Both the position numbers and the translations under genes were made by a program. Under the pieces are notes generated by a model. That model was given only the letters and a program-made list of their open reading frames with translations, was not told where the DNA came from and did not search any database. 64,000 nt of DNA from Asaia bogorensis NBRC 16594. GTDB lineage: Bacteria; Pseudomonadota; Alphaproteobacteria; Acetobacterales; Acetobacteraceae. This document shows, piece by piece, positions 17,124 to 26,378 of this stretch; position 1 is the first letter of the stretch, and each line of letters starts with the position of its first letter. The stretch is from NCBI RefSeq assembly GCF_001547995.1, contig NZ_AP014690.1:1981001-2045000 (forward strand), given 5' to 3'.

Positions 17124-19931
17124 ATGCGCGAACCCATCTCCCTCCTTGAAACCGACATGCAGTCAGCCCTGACCACGGCCCTTGACCGTGTGCGTCAGCC
17201 GGATGGCTCTGTTTCACGCGAGGATGCCGTCAGCCTCTTCCGCCGTCATATCGGTCGTCATCACGGCGAGATCCGCAGGCTTTTCGAGGGGCGCCAGCTC
17301 AAGGGCATTGCTGCCGCGTCAACTCTGGCGCAGCTGATGGATGGAGCCATCGCGAGCCTTTTCGACCTGTCCCGCGCGGCGGCCAAGGCCCCGGCAGACG
17401 GCCTCAGCCTCTGTGCTACGGGTGGCTATGGCAGTGGCCTTCTTGCCCCCTATAGTGACATCGATCTGCTTTTTCTCACCGACGAGATCCCCGCGCCCGA
17501 AACGACCGCGCAGATCGAATACATGCTGTATTTCCTGTGGGATCTGGGCGTTCGAGTGGGTCATGCCACGCGGTCCATTGAAGGCTGCCTGCAAGCGGCT
17601 GCTGAAGATCTGACCATACGCACCACCCTTCTGGATGCGCGACGGATCACCGGGGCAGAGCGCCTGTTCGTCGAACTCGGTGCGCGTTTCAGCCGTAGCG
17701 AAGCAAACGCCTTGTCTTTTATCCATGACAAGATCGACGAGCGCGAGAAACGTCATAAACGTTTCGGCGACAACCCCTATATGGTTGAGCCGAACATCAA
17801 GGAGGGACGCGGCGGCCTGCGTGACCTCCAGACCCTGAACTGGATGACGCGGGTCTTTCAGGACAGCAGCGACATCAATCCCGCCCATCCTCACCGCCCG
17901 CACGAACCCGTTTTCACGACATTAGGGCTCCTGACCGAGCAGGAAGCCAACCGCGCACGACGCGCCTGGAATTTCCTCTGGACCATCAGGCTGCATCTTC
18001 ATTACATCGCCGGAAGGGCTGACGAGCGTCTGGCCTTTGACGTCCAGCCTGTCATTGGCGGCCGTATGGGCTATGCCGGTCATGGACGACAACAGGGCGT
18101 CGAGCGCTTCATGCGCCACTACTTCCTCACCACACGTGAGGTCATGCGCCTGACCCGTATCCTCGAACCCAGCATCATGGAACGCCTGCAAGGCCCTGTT
18201 CGCGAGGCCCCCTATCAGGGAACGATCCTGACGCCCGCAGATGCCAGCCATTTCCGACTGATCAATGACCAGATCGCGCCCGCGGATGCGCAGTGCTTCG
18301 AGAACGATCCGCGCCTGATGGTCCGGATGCTCGATGCGGCATTCCAAGACAATCTGGAACTGCATCCGACCGCCATCCAGCAACTCATACGCAATGAGCG
18401 CCGGATTGCCTCGCTGCGTGACGACCCGATGACCATGCGGGTGTTTCTGTCGCTTCTCATGCGCCCGACAGAGATGAACCGGGAACATGCCCGCCCCAGC
18501 GGGGCAGACTGGCTCACCATTCTCAACGATACGGGATTTCTTGGCGCGTTGCTGCCTGACTGGTCGCGTATCGTCGGACAGATGCAGTTCGATACCTATC
18601 ATATCTATACGGTCGATGAGCATAATATCGAGGCCGTGCGTATGCTTGGCTGGATCGAGGCCGGGGCCATGGCGGATGAAATTCCGCTCGTTTACGATCT
18701 GGCTCGCGACATGCAGTCGCGTCGCGCCATGTATGTGGCCACGCTTTTGCATGACGTTGCCAAAGGGCGCGGTGGCGATCACTCGGTTCTCGGCGCAGAG
18801 GTGGCACAGCATGTCTGTCCGCAGCTTGGGCTGGATGCCGAAGAGACCGAGACGGTCTCATGGCTCATCCTGCATCATCTGCTTCTGAGCCAGACCGCTT
18901 TCCGTCGCGATATTGACGACCCGCGCACCATTCTCGACCTCGCGGACATCATCCAGTCTCCAGAGCGCCTCCGCCTGCTGCTGCTGCTCACCATCGCCGA
19001 TATGCGTGCCGTAAGCCCGAATGTCTGGAATGCCTGGAAAGCGACCCTGCTGCGCGAGCTCTACAGCCGCGTTGCCGAGGTGCTTGAAGGAGGCCTGGCA
19101 GCGACAGAGCGCGACGAGCGTGTAAGCCACGCGAAGGAACTGGTGCGTGACGGCCTGCTTCAGCAGGGTGTCGCCGCCGATCAGGCCGAGCACTTCCTGA
19201 CACTGGGCTATGCGGGTTACTGGCTGGGCTTTGACGCCGATACCCATATCCGCCACGCACGACTGGTTCTTGATTCCGAAATCCATTCGGCTCCGCTGAC
19301 AATCGAGGCGACCCCGATCCCGCAGCGTGACGTGACCGAAATCACCATTTTCAGCGCCGACCACTCAGGGCTGTTTTCACAAATCGCCGGTGGACTCGCT
19401 GTTGCCGGTGCCTCGATCGTCGATGCCCGTATCCATACGCTCAGTGATGGCATGGCGCTTGATACGTTCTGGGTGCAGGACAGCAACGGACGCGCCTTTG
19501 ACACGCCGCTGCAACTGGCGCGCCTGAACAGTCTGATCGAGCAGGCTCTTTCGAGCCGCCTCGCCATCGGTGCTGAACTTGACCGCCTTGCCGATCAACG
19601 CGCGACACGCCGCATGAGAGCCATCCATGTTCCGGCCCGTGTCGTGATCGACAACCGCGCCTCGGAGCGTCACACGATCATCGAAATCAACGGGCGCGAC
19701 CGCCCCGGACTGCTATACGATATCACCCGCACCATCAGTGAGCAGTCACTGCAGATTTCCTCAGCACATATCACGACCTACGGCATGCGGGCGGTCGACG
19801 TTTTCTATGTGCGCGATCTGGTAGGGACCAAGGTCACCTCCGAAACCCGTATGGCTGAAATCCGTACTGCCCTGCTGGCAACCATGAATCAGGACGATAC
19901 CACCCGGCCGCTCAAGCCCGTCGCGGCCTGA
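17124..19931 (+). CDS. glnD: Bifunctional uridylyltransferase/uridylyl-removing enzyme GlnD
   Basis: 935 residues. Senses glutamine and uridylylates or deuridylylates PII proteins, controlling nitrogen metabolism. Domain order: nucleotidyltransferase (GGYGSGLLAPYSDIDLLF at 100-117, catalytic Asp112 and Asp114), a linker with EPNIKEGRGGLRDLQTL, the HD domain (YVATLLHDVAKGRGGDHS) and two C-terminal ACT domains (ITIFSADHSGLFSQIAGGLA and IIEINGRDRPGLLYDITRTI) that bind glutamine. It starts 48 bases after mutS, so they may share a transcript. Confidence 0.97.
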   Translation: MREPISLLETDMQSALTTALDRVRQPDGSVSREDAVSLFRRHIGRHHGEIRRLFEGRQLKGIAAASTLAQLMDGAIASLFDLSRAAAKAPADGLSLCATGGYGSGLLAPYSDIDLLFLTDEIPAPETTAQIEYMLYFLWDLGVRVGHATRSIEGCLQAAAEDLTIRTTLLDARRITGAERLFVELGARFSRSEANALSFIHDKIDEREKRHKRFGDNPYMVEPNIKEGRGGLRDLQTLNWMTRVFQDSSDINPAHPHRPHEPVFTTLGLLTEQEANRARRAWNFLWTIRLHLHYIAGRADERLAFDVQPVIGGRMGYAGHGRQQGVERFMRHYFLTTREVMRLTRILEPSIMERLQGPVREAPYQGTILTPADASHFRLINDQIAPADAQCFENDPRLMVRMLDAAFQDNLELHPTAIQQLIRNERRIASLRDDPMTMRVFLSLLMRPTEMNREHARPSGADWLTILNDTGFLGALLPDWSRIVGQMQFDTYHIYTVDEHNIEAVRMLGWIEAGAMADEIPLVYDLARDMQSRRAMYVATLLHDVAKGRGGDHSVLGAEVAQHVCPQLGLDAEETETVSWLILHHLLLSQTAFRRDIDDPRTILDLADIIQSPERLRLLLLLTIADMRAVSPNVWNAWKATLLRELYSRVAEVLEGGLAATERDERVSHAKELVRDGLLQQGVAADQAEHFLTLGYAGYWLGFDADTHIRHARLVLDSEIHSAPLTIEATPIPQRDVTEITIFSADHSGLFSQIAGGLAVAGASIVDARIHTLSDGMALDTFWVQDSNGRAFDTPLQLARLNSLIEQALSSRLAIGAELDRLADQRATRRMRAIHVPARVVIDNRASERHTIIEINGRDRPGLLYDITRTISEQSLQISSAHITTYGMRAVDVFYVRDLVGTKVTSETRMAEIRTALLATMNQDDTTRPLKPVAA

Positions 19932-19939
19932 GCGATAGC

Positions 19940-19969
19940 GCGCGCCTTGGGGATAACGATCAGGCGCGC
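19940..19969. terminator. GC hairpin between convergent genes
   Basis: Perfect 8-bp inverted repeat GCGCGCCT / AGGCGCGC with a 14-base loop, 9 bases after the glnD stop and just beyond the end of the convergent TPR gene. No T-run on either side, so its termination strength is uncertain. Confidence 0.4.
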
Positions 19970-19987
19970 CGATGTTCAGAGCGCCGG

Positions 19988-21799
19988 TTATTTGCTTTCC
20001 CTGTCACGCAGGGCCTGAGCGACACGTGTCACCACGACAGGCCACGCCTCAGCAGGCGGTGCGTGATCGACAGGGCGGAACACCCGTGTCCTCGCGTACC
20101 AGTCAGGCCCCTGCCAGCGCCAGTCTCCCCCGACGCGGTCGAGAAGCCAGAGCTCCATGCCCGCCGATCCCGCCACGTGGGCCAGCAGACTATCCACGCC
20201 GATAATCAGCTCGCATCGGGCCATTTCCCTTGCCGTGTCGAGCAATGTGGAACCAACGCCCTGCGCCATGCCAAATGCCGGGGCCGCCGCACGCTCCCCT
20301 TCGGCCTGAAAGCTGACGAACTCATAACCAGGCACAGCGACCAGCGGCGCGAGCATCGAAACAGGCAATGAACGACGCGCATTGAAGCGATAGGTCGGAC
20401 TCCCCGCATGAAAAATACCCACGCGGCCCGGCTCGAGCGCAACCCCAAGATCAAGGATCGGCTTTGCGTCGATATGCTCTACACCCAGTACGTGTGGAAG
20501 GCTCAGCATCGGGCAAAACAGCGTTGCCTCGCCATCAAGAACGACACGACCTGAACGAAGAAGCGGCGTCAGGGATGGCATAGCGCGAAGTAGCCCCTGG
20601 AGCGGTGCCGGCATCGACAGGAGGAGCGGTGCCCGCTCAGCCGCGCAGGGCACAAAGCGCAGGAACTGCAACGCGTCACCCAATCCCTGCTCGGCCTGGA
20701 TGCAAACGCGTTGAGCGGTTGCCTCACCCGACCAGCGCGGCAGATCTGACGGTAGCGGTGTGAGAGCGAGCCTGTGCTCGAAATTGGCCCAGCCCTGGGC
20801 GTAATCGCCACGGGCCAGCTGGAGTACGCCGAGATTGAACCGTGCACGATGAAAGGCCAGAGTCCCGGCTGCGTCGCTGACAGCTGCGCCAGTGGGGGGC
20901 GGCTGCGGCACGGCGCAGAAAGCCTGCTCGGCTTCATGCTCCCTGCCGATCTCGGCAAGAAGCGTCGCATGGTTCCCCTTGATGCCTGCATCGTCAGGGG
21001 CATGAGAGAGCGCCTGAGTAAAAAGGCTCTCTGCCTGAGCGAAAGCACCGAGCGCATGATAGACGAGGCCCAGATTATTGAGCGTCTGCGCGCTTGGCAC
21101 ATCGAGCGATAACGCTGTTTGCAGGGCGGTCAGCGCCTCGCTCATGGCACCTGCCTCAAAACACGCTGCGCCAAGATTGGCATAGGCTGCCGCCTGTGCC
21201 TGCCGCAGAGTCTTGTCAGCGTCTCTGGCATGGCCTGCATTGCTGTCGTAGCCAGCACCGACGGACAACCGGGCGATCAGTGCCTTGAACGTCTCGGATG
21301 CCGTCACGAAGTCGCGCTGCGCCATCAGGAAGGCGCCGCGGCGAGCGAGCAACGAGGCCGGGTCGGCAGAGAGAGCGAGTGCCTCACGGAATTCACGTTC
21401 AGCCTCGTCACCCTGTCCGCTGCGATGCAGCAGTTCTGCGAGAAACGCCTTGCCCCTGAAATCGCGCGGCTCAAGCAAAAGGGCCACGCGACAGACCGAG
21501 ACCGCTTCTCGCAGGTGTCCGGCCTCATCCAGCGCCGCAGCAAGCGTGATGTGAAAGCGCGATTTCTCGCGGTCATTCTTTTCCAGCTGAAGGGCCTGCG
21601 CGGCTGAAGCAATGGCCACGCGGGGCTGCCCCAAGGCACGCGCCACGCAGGCCAACCCATGCCACGCCCCCGCACACTCGACATCGACTGCGAGTATTTC
21701 CCGAAAGATGGCCTCCGCCTGCACGGTTTCCCCACCTGCGAGAAGGGCAAGACCCGTATCAATCCGTGAGGCGTGAGCCCTTGAGCGCGTATCCGACAT
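19988..21799 (-). CDS. TPR protein with C-terminal glycosyltransferase-like domain
   Basis: 603 residues. The N-terminal two-thirds is a chain of tetratricopeptide repeats (for example AEAIFREILAVDVECAGAWH, AYANLGAACFEAGAMSEALT, NNLGLVYHALGAFAQAESLF). From about 340 comes WANFEHRL...LPRWSGE, then QAEQGLGDALQFLRFVP and a terminal LLDTAREMARCELIIGVDSLLAHVAGSAG, which resembles the heptosyltransferase-type (GT9) fold seen in many TPR proteins of alphaproteobacteria. Ligand and acceptor are unknown. An in-frame ATG at 21811 is an alternative start. Divergent and convergent neighbours leave it monocistronic. Confidence 0.78.
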   Translation of the reverse strand: MSDTRSRAHASRIDTGLALLAGGETVQAEAIFREILAVDVECAGAWHGLACVARALGQPRVAIASAAQALQLEKNDREKSRFHITLAAALDEAGHLREAVSVCRVALLLEPRDFRGKAFLAELLHRSGQGDEAEREFREALALSADPASLLARRGAFLMAQRDFVTASETFKALIARLSVGAGYDSNAGHARDADKTLRQAQAAAYANLGAACFEAGAMSEALTALQTALSLDVPSAQTLNNLGLVYHALGAFAQAESLFTQALSHAPDDAGIKGNHATLLAEIGREHEAEQAFCAVPQPPPTGAAVSDAAGTLAFHRARFNLGVLQLARGDYAQGWANFEHRLALTPLPSDLPRWSGEATAQRVCIQAEQGLGDALQFLRFVPCAAERAPLLLSMPAPLQGLLRAMPSLTPLLRSGRVVLDGEATLFCPMLSLPHVLGVEHIDAKPILDLGVALEPGRVGIFHAGSPTYRFNARRSLPVSMLAPLVAVPGYEFVSFQAEGERAAAPAFGMAQGVGSTLLDTAREMARCELIIGVDSLLAHVAGSAGMELWLLDRVGGDWRWQGPDWYARTRVFRPVDHAPPAEAWPVVVTRVAQALRDRESK

Positions 21800-21864
21800 G
21801 ATGCTGATCATGAAACGTCTCGGCGCCTGTTACAACCGCGCGAAGCACCCGGGTCAACGCGCGA

Positions 21865-22263
21865 TTACAGGACAAGCCCGAAGCGCGGCCCGATCCATGT
21901 CACCGCAAGGTAGAGTACGATCGTCAGCAGGCAGCCAGCACCGAGGGCGGGCCAGAACCCCACCCCGTGCCGAAGCAGCGCCGGGATAAGGAGGAACATG
22001 GGCAAGGAGGGCAGGACGTACCAGAACGTCGCCTCCGCATGATCGGCCATGTTGGCCGCGTCGGGCCTGTCACGCCACAGCCAGATCATGCCCAGCACGG
22101 ATACCAGCGGTAATGAGGCGATCAGCGCGCCGAAACCGGGAAAGCGACGCGCCACAATCGAAGCGCAGGCAATCAACACACCCGACAGGGCTGATCTGAC
22201 AAACAGAGCAAGCACGAACCGTTTCTCCCCTGCGTGACGGGTTACTTCCCCGATCGGCAACAT
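21865..22263 (-). CDS. DUF3147-type inner-membrane protein
   Basis: 132 residues with four hydrophobic segments. The pattern ARRFPGFGALIASLPLVSVLGMIWLW followed by FWYVLPSLPMFLLIPALL and GVGFWPALGAGCLLTIVLY matches the DUF3147 family of small proteobacterial membrane proteins; its function is not established. ATG 22263 (MLPIGEVTRHAGEKR) is chosen because everything further upstream in this frame is unlike the family. It is divergent from the gene at 22365. Confidence 0.7.
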   Translation of the reverse strand: MLPIGEVTRHAGEKRFVLALFVRSALSGVLIACASIVARRFPGFGALIASLPLVSVLGMIWLWRDRPDAANMADHAEATFWYVLPSLPMFLLIPALLRHGVGFWPALGAGCLLTIVLYLAVTWIGPRFGLVL

Positions 22264-22364
22264 ATCTTCTGGCCCTTTGGCATATCCGCCAATCCGATGG
22301 CGGCAAAATGCTGCTCTTGAAACAGATGGTTTTGCAAGGGGGCCGATTGGCCCTAAAAGGAGAC

Positions 22365-23504
22365 ATGGTCGCCTTCTCACGCTCTCTGCCCAGCCGCTTC
22401 CTGCCCCCACGCCACCCGCTCAGATTCCGTTTCCGAGCGATTTCGGCAGTTGCCAGCCTTGCCCTGCTTGCCCATGCAGCACCGGCGAGAGCGTCTCATG
22501 AGCGCCCTTGGGTTGCCGATACCGAAGGCGCGCGTGTGGTTGCGACAATCGATCTGCCCGAGGCACGCCGCTGGAAACAGGCCCTCCCCCTCAAGAACAA
22601 CCGGATCGTCCTGCTATGCGACGCTACGGAACAAGGCGTCGGGTCCGGAAATAACTGCCTGATGAGGCTGAGCGCAGATCAGACTTCGAAGCCCGTCGCC
22701 TCGCCCCTGACGATCGTATGGCCGGAAGGCGGCACAGAGCCTCACGTTAACACGTCTCTCTTGCCCGTTGCCCTCGCTTACGGCACTGACGGTACGCTGT
22801 GGTTGCTCGACGGGGGCGCAGACAAGGCCGCGCCGCGCCTGATCCGTTTTGACCCGACATCAGGGCGGGTCCTCCAGACGCAGGAGATCCCCGCCGAAGG
22901 ATACACGCCCCAATCCCGCTTCACGGCATTCGCCGTTCATGGCGACATGGCCTATCTGGCTGATGAGGGTGGCATTGCCCTGACCGTGCTTGACCTCAGA
23001 CGTCATGCTGCCACGCGGTTTTTCGCTGGCTACCCCACATCTCGCGGGCATGTGCCCCTGACCATCGATGGCCACTCGGTACCGGGCAAGGACGGGCATC
23101 CCCTCACGCGCGACCTTGCCTATCTGGCACTCGAAACCAACGGTCAATGGCTTTACGAGCTGGCCCCTACCGGGCCGATCTACCGCCTCTCCGCCGATCT
23201 GCTGAACGATCCTTCCGTGACCCCGTCCGAACTCATGGAAGGGGTGACGCAATGGCGTGGCACGCCCACCGTCAGCGGGATCACGATCGATGACAAGGCC
23301 ACGCTCTATCTGACCGATATCAGCGCGGGACGCGTCCTGAGTTTCGACACCGCACGGCATCCGCATATCCTTCTGTCATCGCATGAACTGGTCGGGGCCG
23401 GTATGCCGCAATGGGTGCCGGGCGAAGCCGGGCACAGCACCACGGGCGCGGGGGAGCTTTACATTCCGGTCGGATCCAGGCTGTTGCGCATTGCCCTGCC
23501 CTGA
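22365..23504 (+). CDS. Royal-jelly/Yellow-type beta-propeller protein, exported
   Basis: 379 residues. The N terminus has a basic stretch and hydrophobic core ending LLAHAAPARAS, a signal peptide. The body resembles the major royal jelly protein/Yellow family, relatives of SMP-30 six-bladed propellers: LAYGTDGTLWLLDGG, ALTVLDLRRHAATRFF, SGITIDDKATLYLTDISAGRVL. A strong site AAAGGAG lies 5 bases before ATG 22365, which rules out the longer upstream frame. A second family member is at 45581-46810. Enzyme activity, if any, is unknown. thrC follows 73 bases later and may be co-transcribed. Confidence 0.72.
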   Translation: MVAFSRSLPSRFLPPRHPLRFRFRAISAVASLALLAHAAPARASHERPWVADTEGARVVATIDLPEARRWKQALPLKNNRIVLLCDATEQGVGSGNNCLMRLSADQTSKPVASPLTIVWPEGGTEPHVNTSLLPVALAYGTDGTLWLLDGGADKAAPRLIRFDPTSGRVLQTQEIPAEGYTPQSRFTAFAVHGDMAYLADEGGIALTVLDLRRHAATRFFAGYPTSRGHVPLTIDGHSVPGKDGHPLTRDLAYLALETNGQWLYELAPTGPIYRLSADLLNDPSVTPSELMEGVTQWRGTPTVSGITIDDKATLYLTDISAGRVLSFDTARHPHILLSSHELVGAGMPQWVPGEAGHSTTGAGELYIPVGSRLLRIALP

Positions 23505-23577
23505 AATACGGGCCATTTCTTCTTTTTCGTCTTTTTCTCGCCCCCGGTTTTCCAGCCAAGCAATCATGAAGGCCATC

Positions 23578-24984
23578 ATGCAGTACCGTTCCACCCGCGG
23601 CGATGCGCGCCCGCGCTCCTTTTCAGACATCCTGCTCGCCGGTCTGGCAGAGGATGGTGGGCTGTACATGCCGGAAACCTGGCCCCGCTTCACGGCAGAT
23701 GAGTGGCGCGCCATGCGCAGCCTCTCCTATCCTGATCTGGCCGCAAAAATCCTCTCGGTCTTTGCCGCGGGCAGCATAGACCTGCCGACATTGCAGAAGC
23801 TCTGCGCGAAGGCCTATGCCGGTTTTTCGCATGCCGCCATCGCGCCGCTGGTAGAGGTCGAGAACGGGCTGTTCTCGATGGAGCTGTTTCACGGCCCCAC
23901 CCTCGCCTTCAAGGACATGGCCATGCAGCTGCTTGGCCAGCTTTTCGAGCATGTCCTGACGGAGCGCAACCAGCGCGTGACGATCGTGGGCGCCACGTCG
24001 GGCGATACCGGCTCTGCGGCCATCGAGGCTTTCCGTGGCAGCCCACATCTCTCGGTTGCGATCCTGCATCCGATGGGCCGCACATCGGATGTGCAGCGCC
24101 GCCAGATGACGACTGTTCACGATGACAACATCCTGAACATCGCCGTCGAGGGGACATTCGATGATTGTCAGGATCTGGTGAAGGCCATGTTTGCCGATAC
24201 CGGCTTTCGCGATGAGATCGGCCTTTCCGCGGTCAATTCGATCAACTGGGCACGCATTGCCGCACAGATCCCGTATTACGTGCGCGCTGCCCTCATGATG
24301 GGTGCGCCTGATCGCGAAGTCTCATTTGCCGTTCCGACGGGCAATTTCGGCAATGTGCTCGCGGCCTGGGCGGCCAGCCAGATGGGGCTGCCAATCCGCC
24401 GTCTGTGCATTGGCTCGAACCGCAACGACATTCTTACCCGCTTCCTGACCAGCAACGACATGAGCATGCGCGCCGTTGAGCCAAGCCTGTCGCCCTCGAT
24501 GGATATCCAGATTTCATCCAATTTCGAGCGCCTGCTGTTTGAACTGCTCGATCGCGATCCGGTTGCCTGCCGGGAAACCATGCAGAGTTTCCGCCAGACA
24601 GGCCGCATGAGCGTCGATCCTGCCGTATGGAACCGTGCGCGTGAGCGTTTTGGCGCTCTCATGCTCGATGATGAGGCAACGCTGGGCGAGATGAAGGCGC
24701 TGTGGGACAATTCGCTCTATCTGGCCGACCCGCACAGCGCGATCGGACTGGCTGCTGGCCGTCAGGAGCAGGAGCCGGGAATTCCGATGATCGTGGCCGC
24801 CACGGCCCATCCAGCCAAGTTCCCCGATGCTGTGCGCAAGGCCACGGGTATCGACCCGGCGCTACCGCCGCATCTGGCGGATCTGTTCGCCCGTGAAGAG
24901 CGTTACGAAACGCAGCCCAATGAGCTCAACCTCGTTGAGGATGCCGTAAGGCGTCATCTGGCCGGTCACGTTCACGCGGCCTGA
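23578..24984 (+). CDS. thrC: Threonine synthase
   Basis: 468 residues, PLP enzyme converting O-phosphohomoserine to threonine. It belongs to the longer proteobacterial class: QYRSTRGDARPRSFSDILLAGLAEDGGLYMPE at the N terminus, catalytic Lys in HGPTLAFKDMAMQLLGQ, GATSGDTGSAAIEAF for phosphate binding, and VPTGNFGNVLAAW. ATG 23578 reproduces the normal M-x-Y-x-STRG start with AAGG upstream; ATG 23566 is possible. Confidence 0.95.
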   Translation: MQYRSTRGDARPRSFSDILLAGLAEDGGLYMPETWPRFTADEWRAMRSLSYPDLAAKILSVFAAGSIDLPTLQKLCAKAYAGFSHAAIAPLVEVENGLFSMELFHGPTLAFKDMAMQLLGQLFEHVLTERNQRVTIVGATSGDTGSAAIEAFRGSPHLSVAILHPMGRTSDVQRRQMTTVHDDNILNIAVEGTFDDCQDLVKAMFADTGFRDEIGLSAVNSINWARIAAQIPYYVRAALMMGAPDREVSFAVPTGNFGNVLAAWAASQMGLPIRRLCIGSNRNDILTRFLTSNDMSMRAVEPSLSPSMDIQISSNFERLLFELLDRDPVACRETMQSFRQTGRMSVDPAVWNRARERFGALMLDDEATLGEMKALWDNSLYLADPHSAIGLAAGRQEQEPGIPMIVAATAHPAKFPDAVRKATGIDPALPPHLADLFAREERYETQPNELNLVEDAVRRHLAGHVHAA

Positions 24985-25112
24985 CATCCGGGCAGGCATC
25001 AGACACGCCCTGGCACGATCATCCAGCGCGGGGGGCTAGGATTTTGCCCTCCGCGACGCCATCTCATTTTACAGCCCCCGTTTTCCTTCGATTTCAGGAC
25101 CATCACCACTCG

Positions 25113-26378
25113 ATGACCGATCCGATTACCGTCACCACCCTTCCCAATGGCCTCACTGTCGTAACCGAGAGGATGGAGCGCGTCGAAACCGTGTCCTTCG
25201 GGGCCTATGTTGCCACCGGCACGCGCAACGAAAGCGCAGAGGAAAACGGTGTTTCGCATTTTCTGGAGCATATGGCCTTCAAGGGCACGCAGCGCCGTAG
25301 CGCCGCACGTATTGCCGAAGAGATCGAGAATGTGGGGGGGCATATCAACGCCTACACGGCCCGCGAGCAGACGGCCTATTACGTCAAGCTTCTGAAGGAA
25401 GACCTTCCGCTCGGTATCGACATCATTGGTGATATCCTTACCCACAGCACGTTTCTCGATCAGGAAGTCGAGCGCGAGCGCGGTGTGATCCTGCAGGAAA
25501 TCGGTCAGGCGAACGATACACCTGACGACATCATTTTCGACCATTTTCAGGAAACGGCTTTCCGCGATCAGCCTATGGGGCGTCCGACCCTGGGCACCGA
25601 GGGGCTCATTGCCTCGATGAAGCGCGAGACCATGATGCGCTACATGCAAACGCATTATACCACGCGTAACATGGTCATCGCCGCAGTCGGCAATTTGCAG
25701 CATGATGCCGTGCTGGAAATGGTGCAGGAGCATTTTCGCGATCTTCCCGACCATCAGCCACCCTCACGTGAGGGATGCACCTATCTCGGTGGCGAGCATC
25801 GCGAGAAGCGCGAGCTCGATCAGGCGCATATCGTGCTGGGCTTTCCCTCGGTCAGCTATAATGACCCGGCCTATCATGCGACCATGCTGCTCTCGACCGT
25901 CCTTGGCGGGGGCATGTCCTCGCGTCTGTTCCAGGAAATCCGCGAAAAGCGCGGCCTTGTCTACTCGGTTTATTCCTTCGCCCTGCCCTTCCTCGATAGC
26001 GGGCTTTTCGGCATCTATGCCGGAACGGGCGAGCAGGAGGCGGCAGAGCTTGTGCCGGTCCTGCTGGACGAGTTGCGCCGTATCGGCGATGGCATCAGTC
26101 CGGAGGAAATTGCCCGTGCCCGTGCACAGGTCAAATCCTCGCTTCTGATGTCGCTGGAAAGCACGGGCAGCCGCTGTGAGCAGATCGCCCGCCAGATGCA
26201 GCTTTTCGGGCGGATTATCGACACGAGCGAGACCGTGGCAAAAATCGATTCTGTGGATGAAGGGGCCATGATCCGCGCCGCCGAGACACTGTTTCGTGCC
26301 CGCCCCACGCTCGCAACCATTGGCCCGGTGGGGGCCATTCCGTCATTTGAGGCCATCAGCCAAAGGCTTGTTGCATGA
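25113..26378 (+). CDS. M16-family zinc peptidase (processing-peptidase type)
   Basis: 421 residues. Related to the beta subunit of the mitochondrial processing peptidase. The inverted zinc motif HFLEH lies at residues 49-53 with the downstream glutamate in the ETAYY...ERGVILQEI region. GGGMSSRLFQEIREKRGLVYSVYSF in the second half is the conserved substrate-binding segment. Start at ATG 25113 (MTDPITVTTLPNGLTVV). Its stop overlaps pmbA by ATGA, which argues for a proteolysis operon; downstream is a Tim44-like gene, another relative of mitochondrial import parts. Confidence 0.92.
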   Translation: MTDPITVTTLPNGLTVVTERMERVETVSFGAYVATGTRNESAEENGVSHFLEHMAFKGTQRRSAARIAEEIENVGGHINAYTAREQTAYYVKLLKEDLPLGIDIIGDILTHSTFLDQEVERERGVILQEIGQANDTPDDIIFDHFQETAFRDQPMGRPTLGTEGLIASMKRETMMRYMQTHYTTRNMVIAAVGNLQHDAVLEMVQEHFRDLPDHQPPSREGCTYLGGEHREKRELDQAHIVLGFPSVSYNDPAYHATMLLSTVLGGGMSSRLFQEIREKRGLVYSVYSFALPFLDSGLFGIYAGTGEQEAAELVPVLLDELRRIGDGISPEEIARARAQVKSSLLMSLESTGSRCEQIARQMQLFGRIIDTSETVAKIDSVDEGAMIRAAETLFRARPTLATIGPVGAIPSFEAISQRLVA

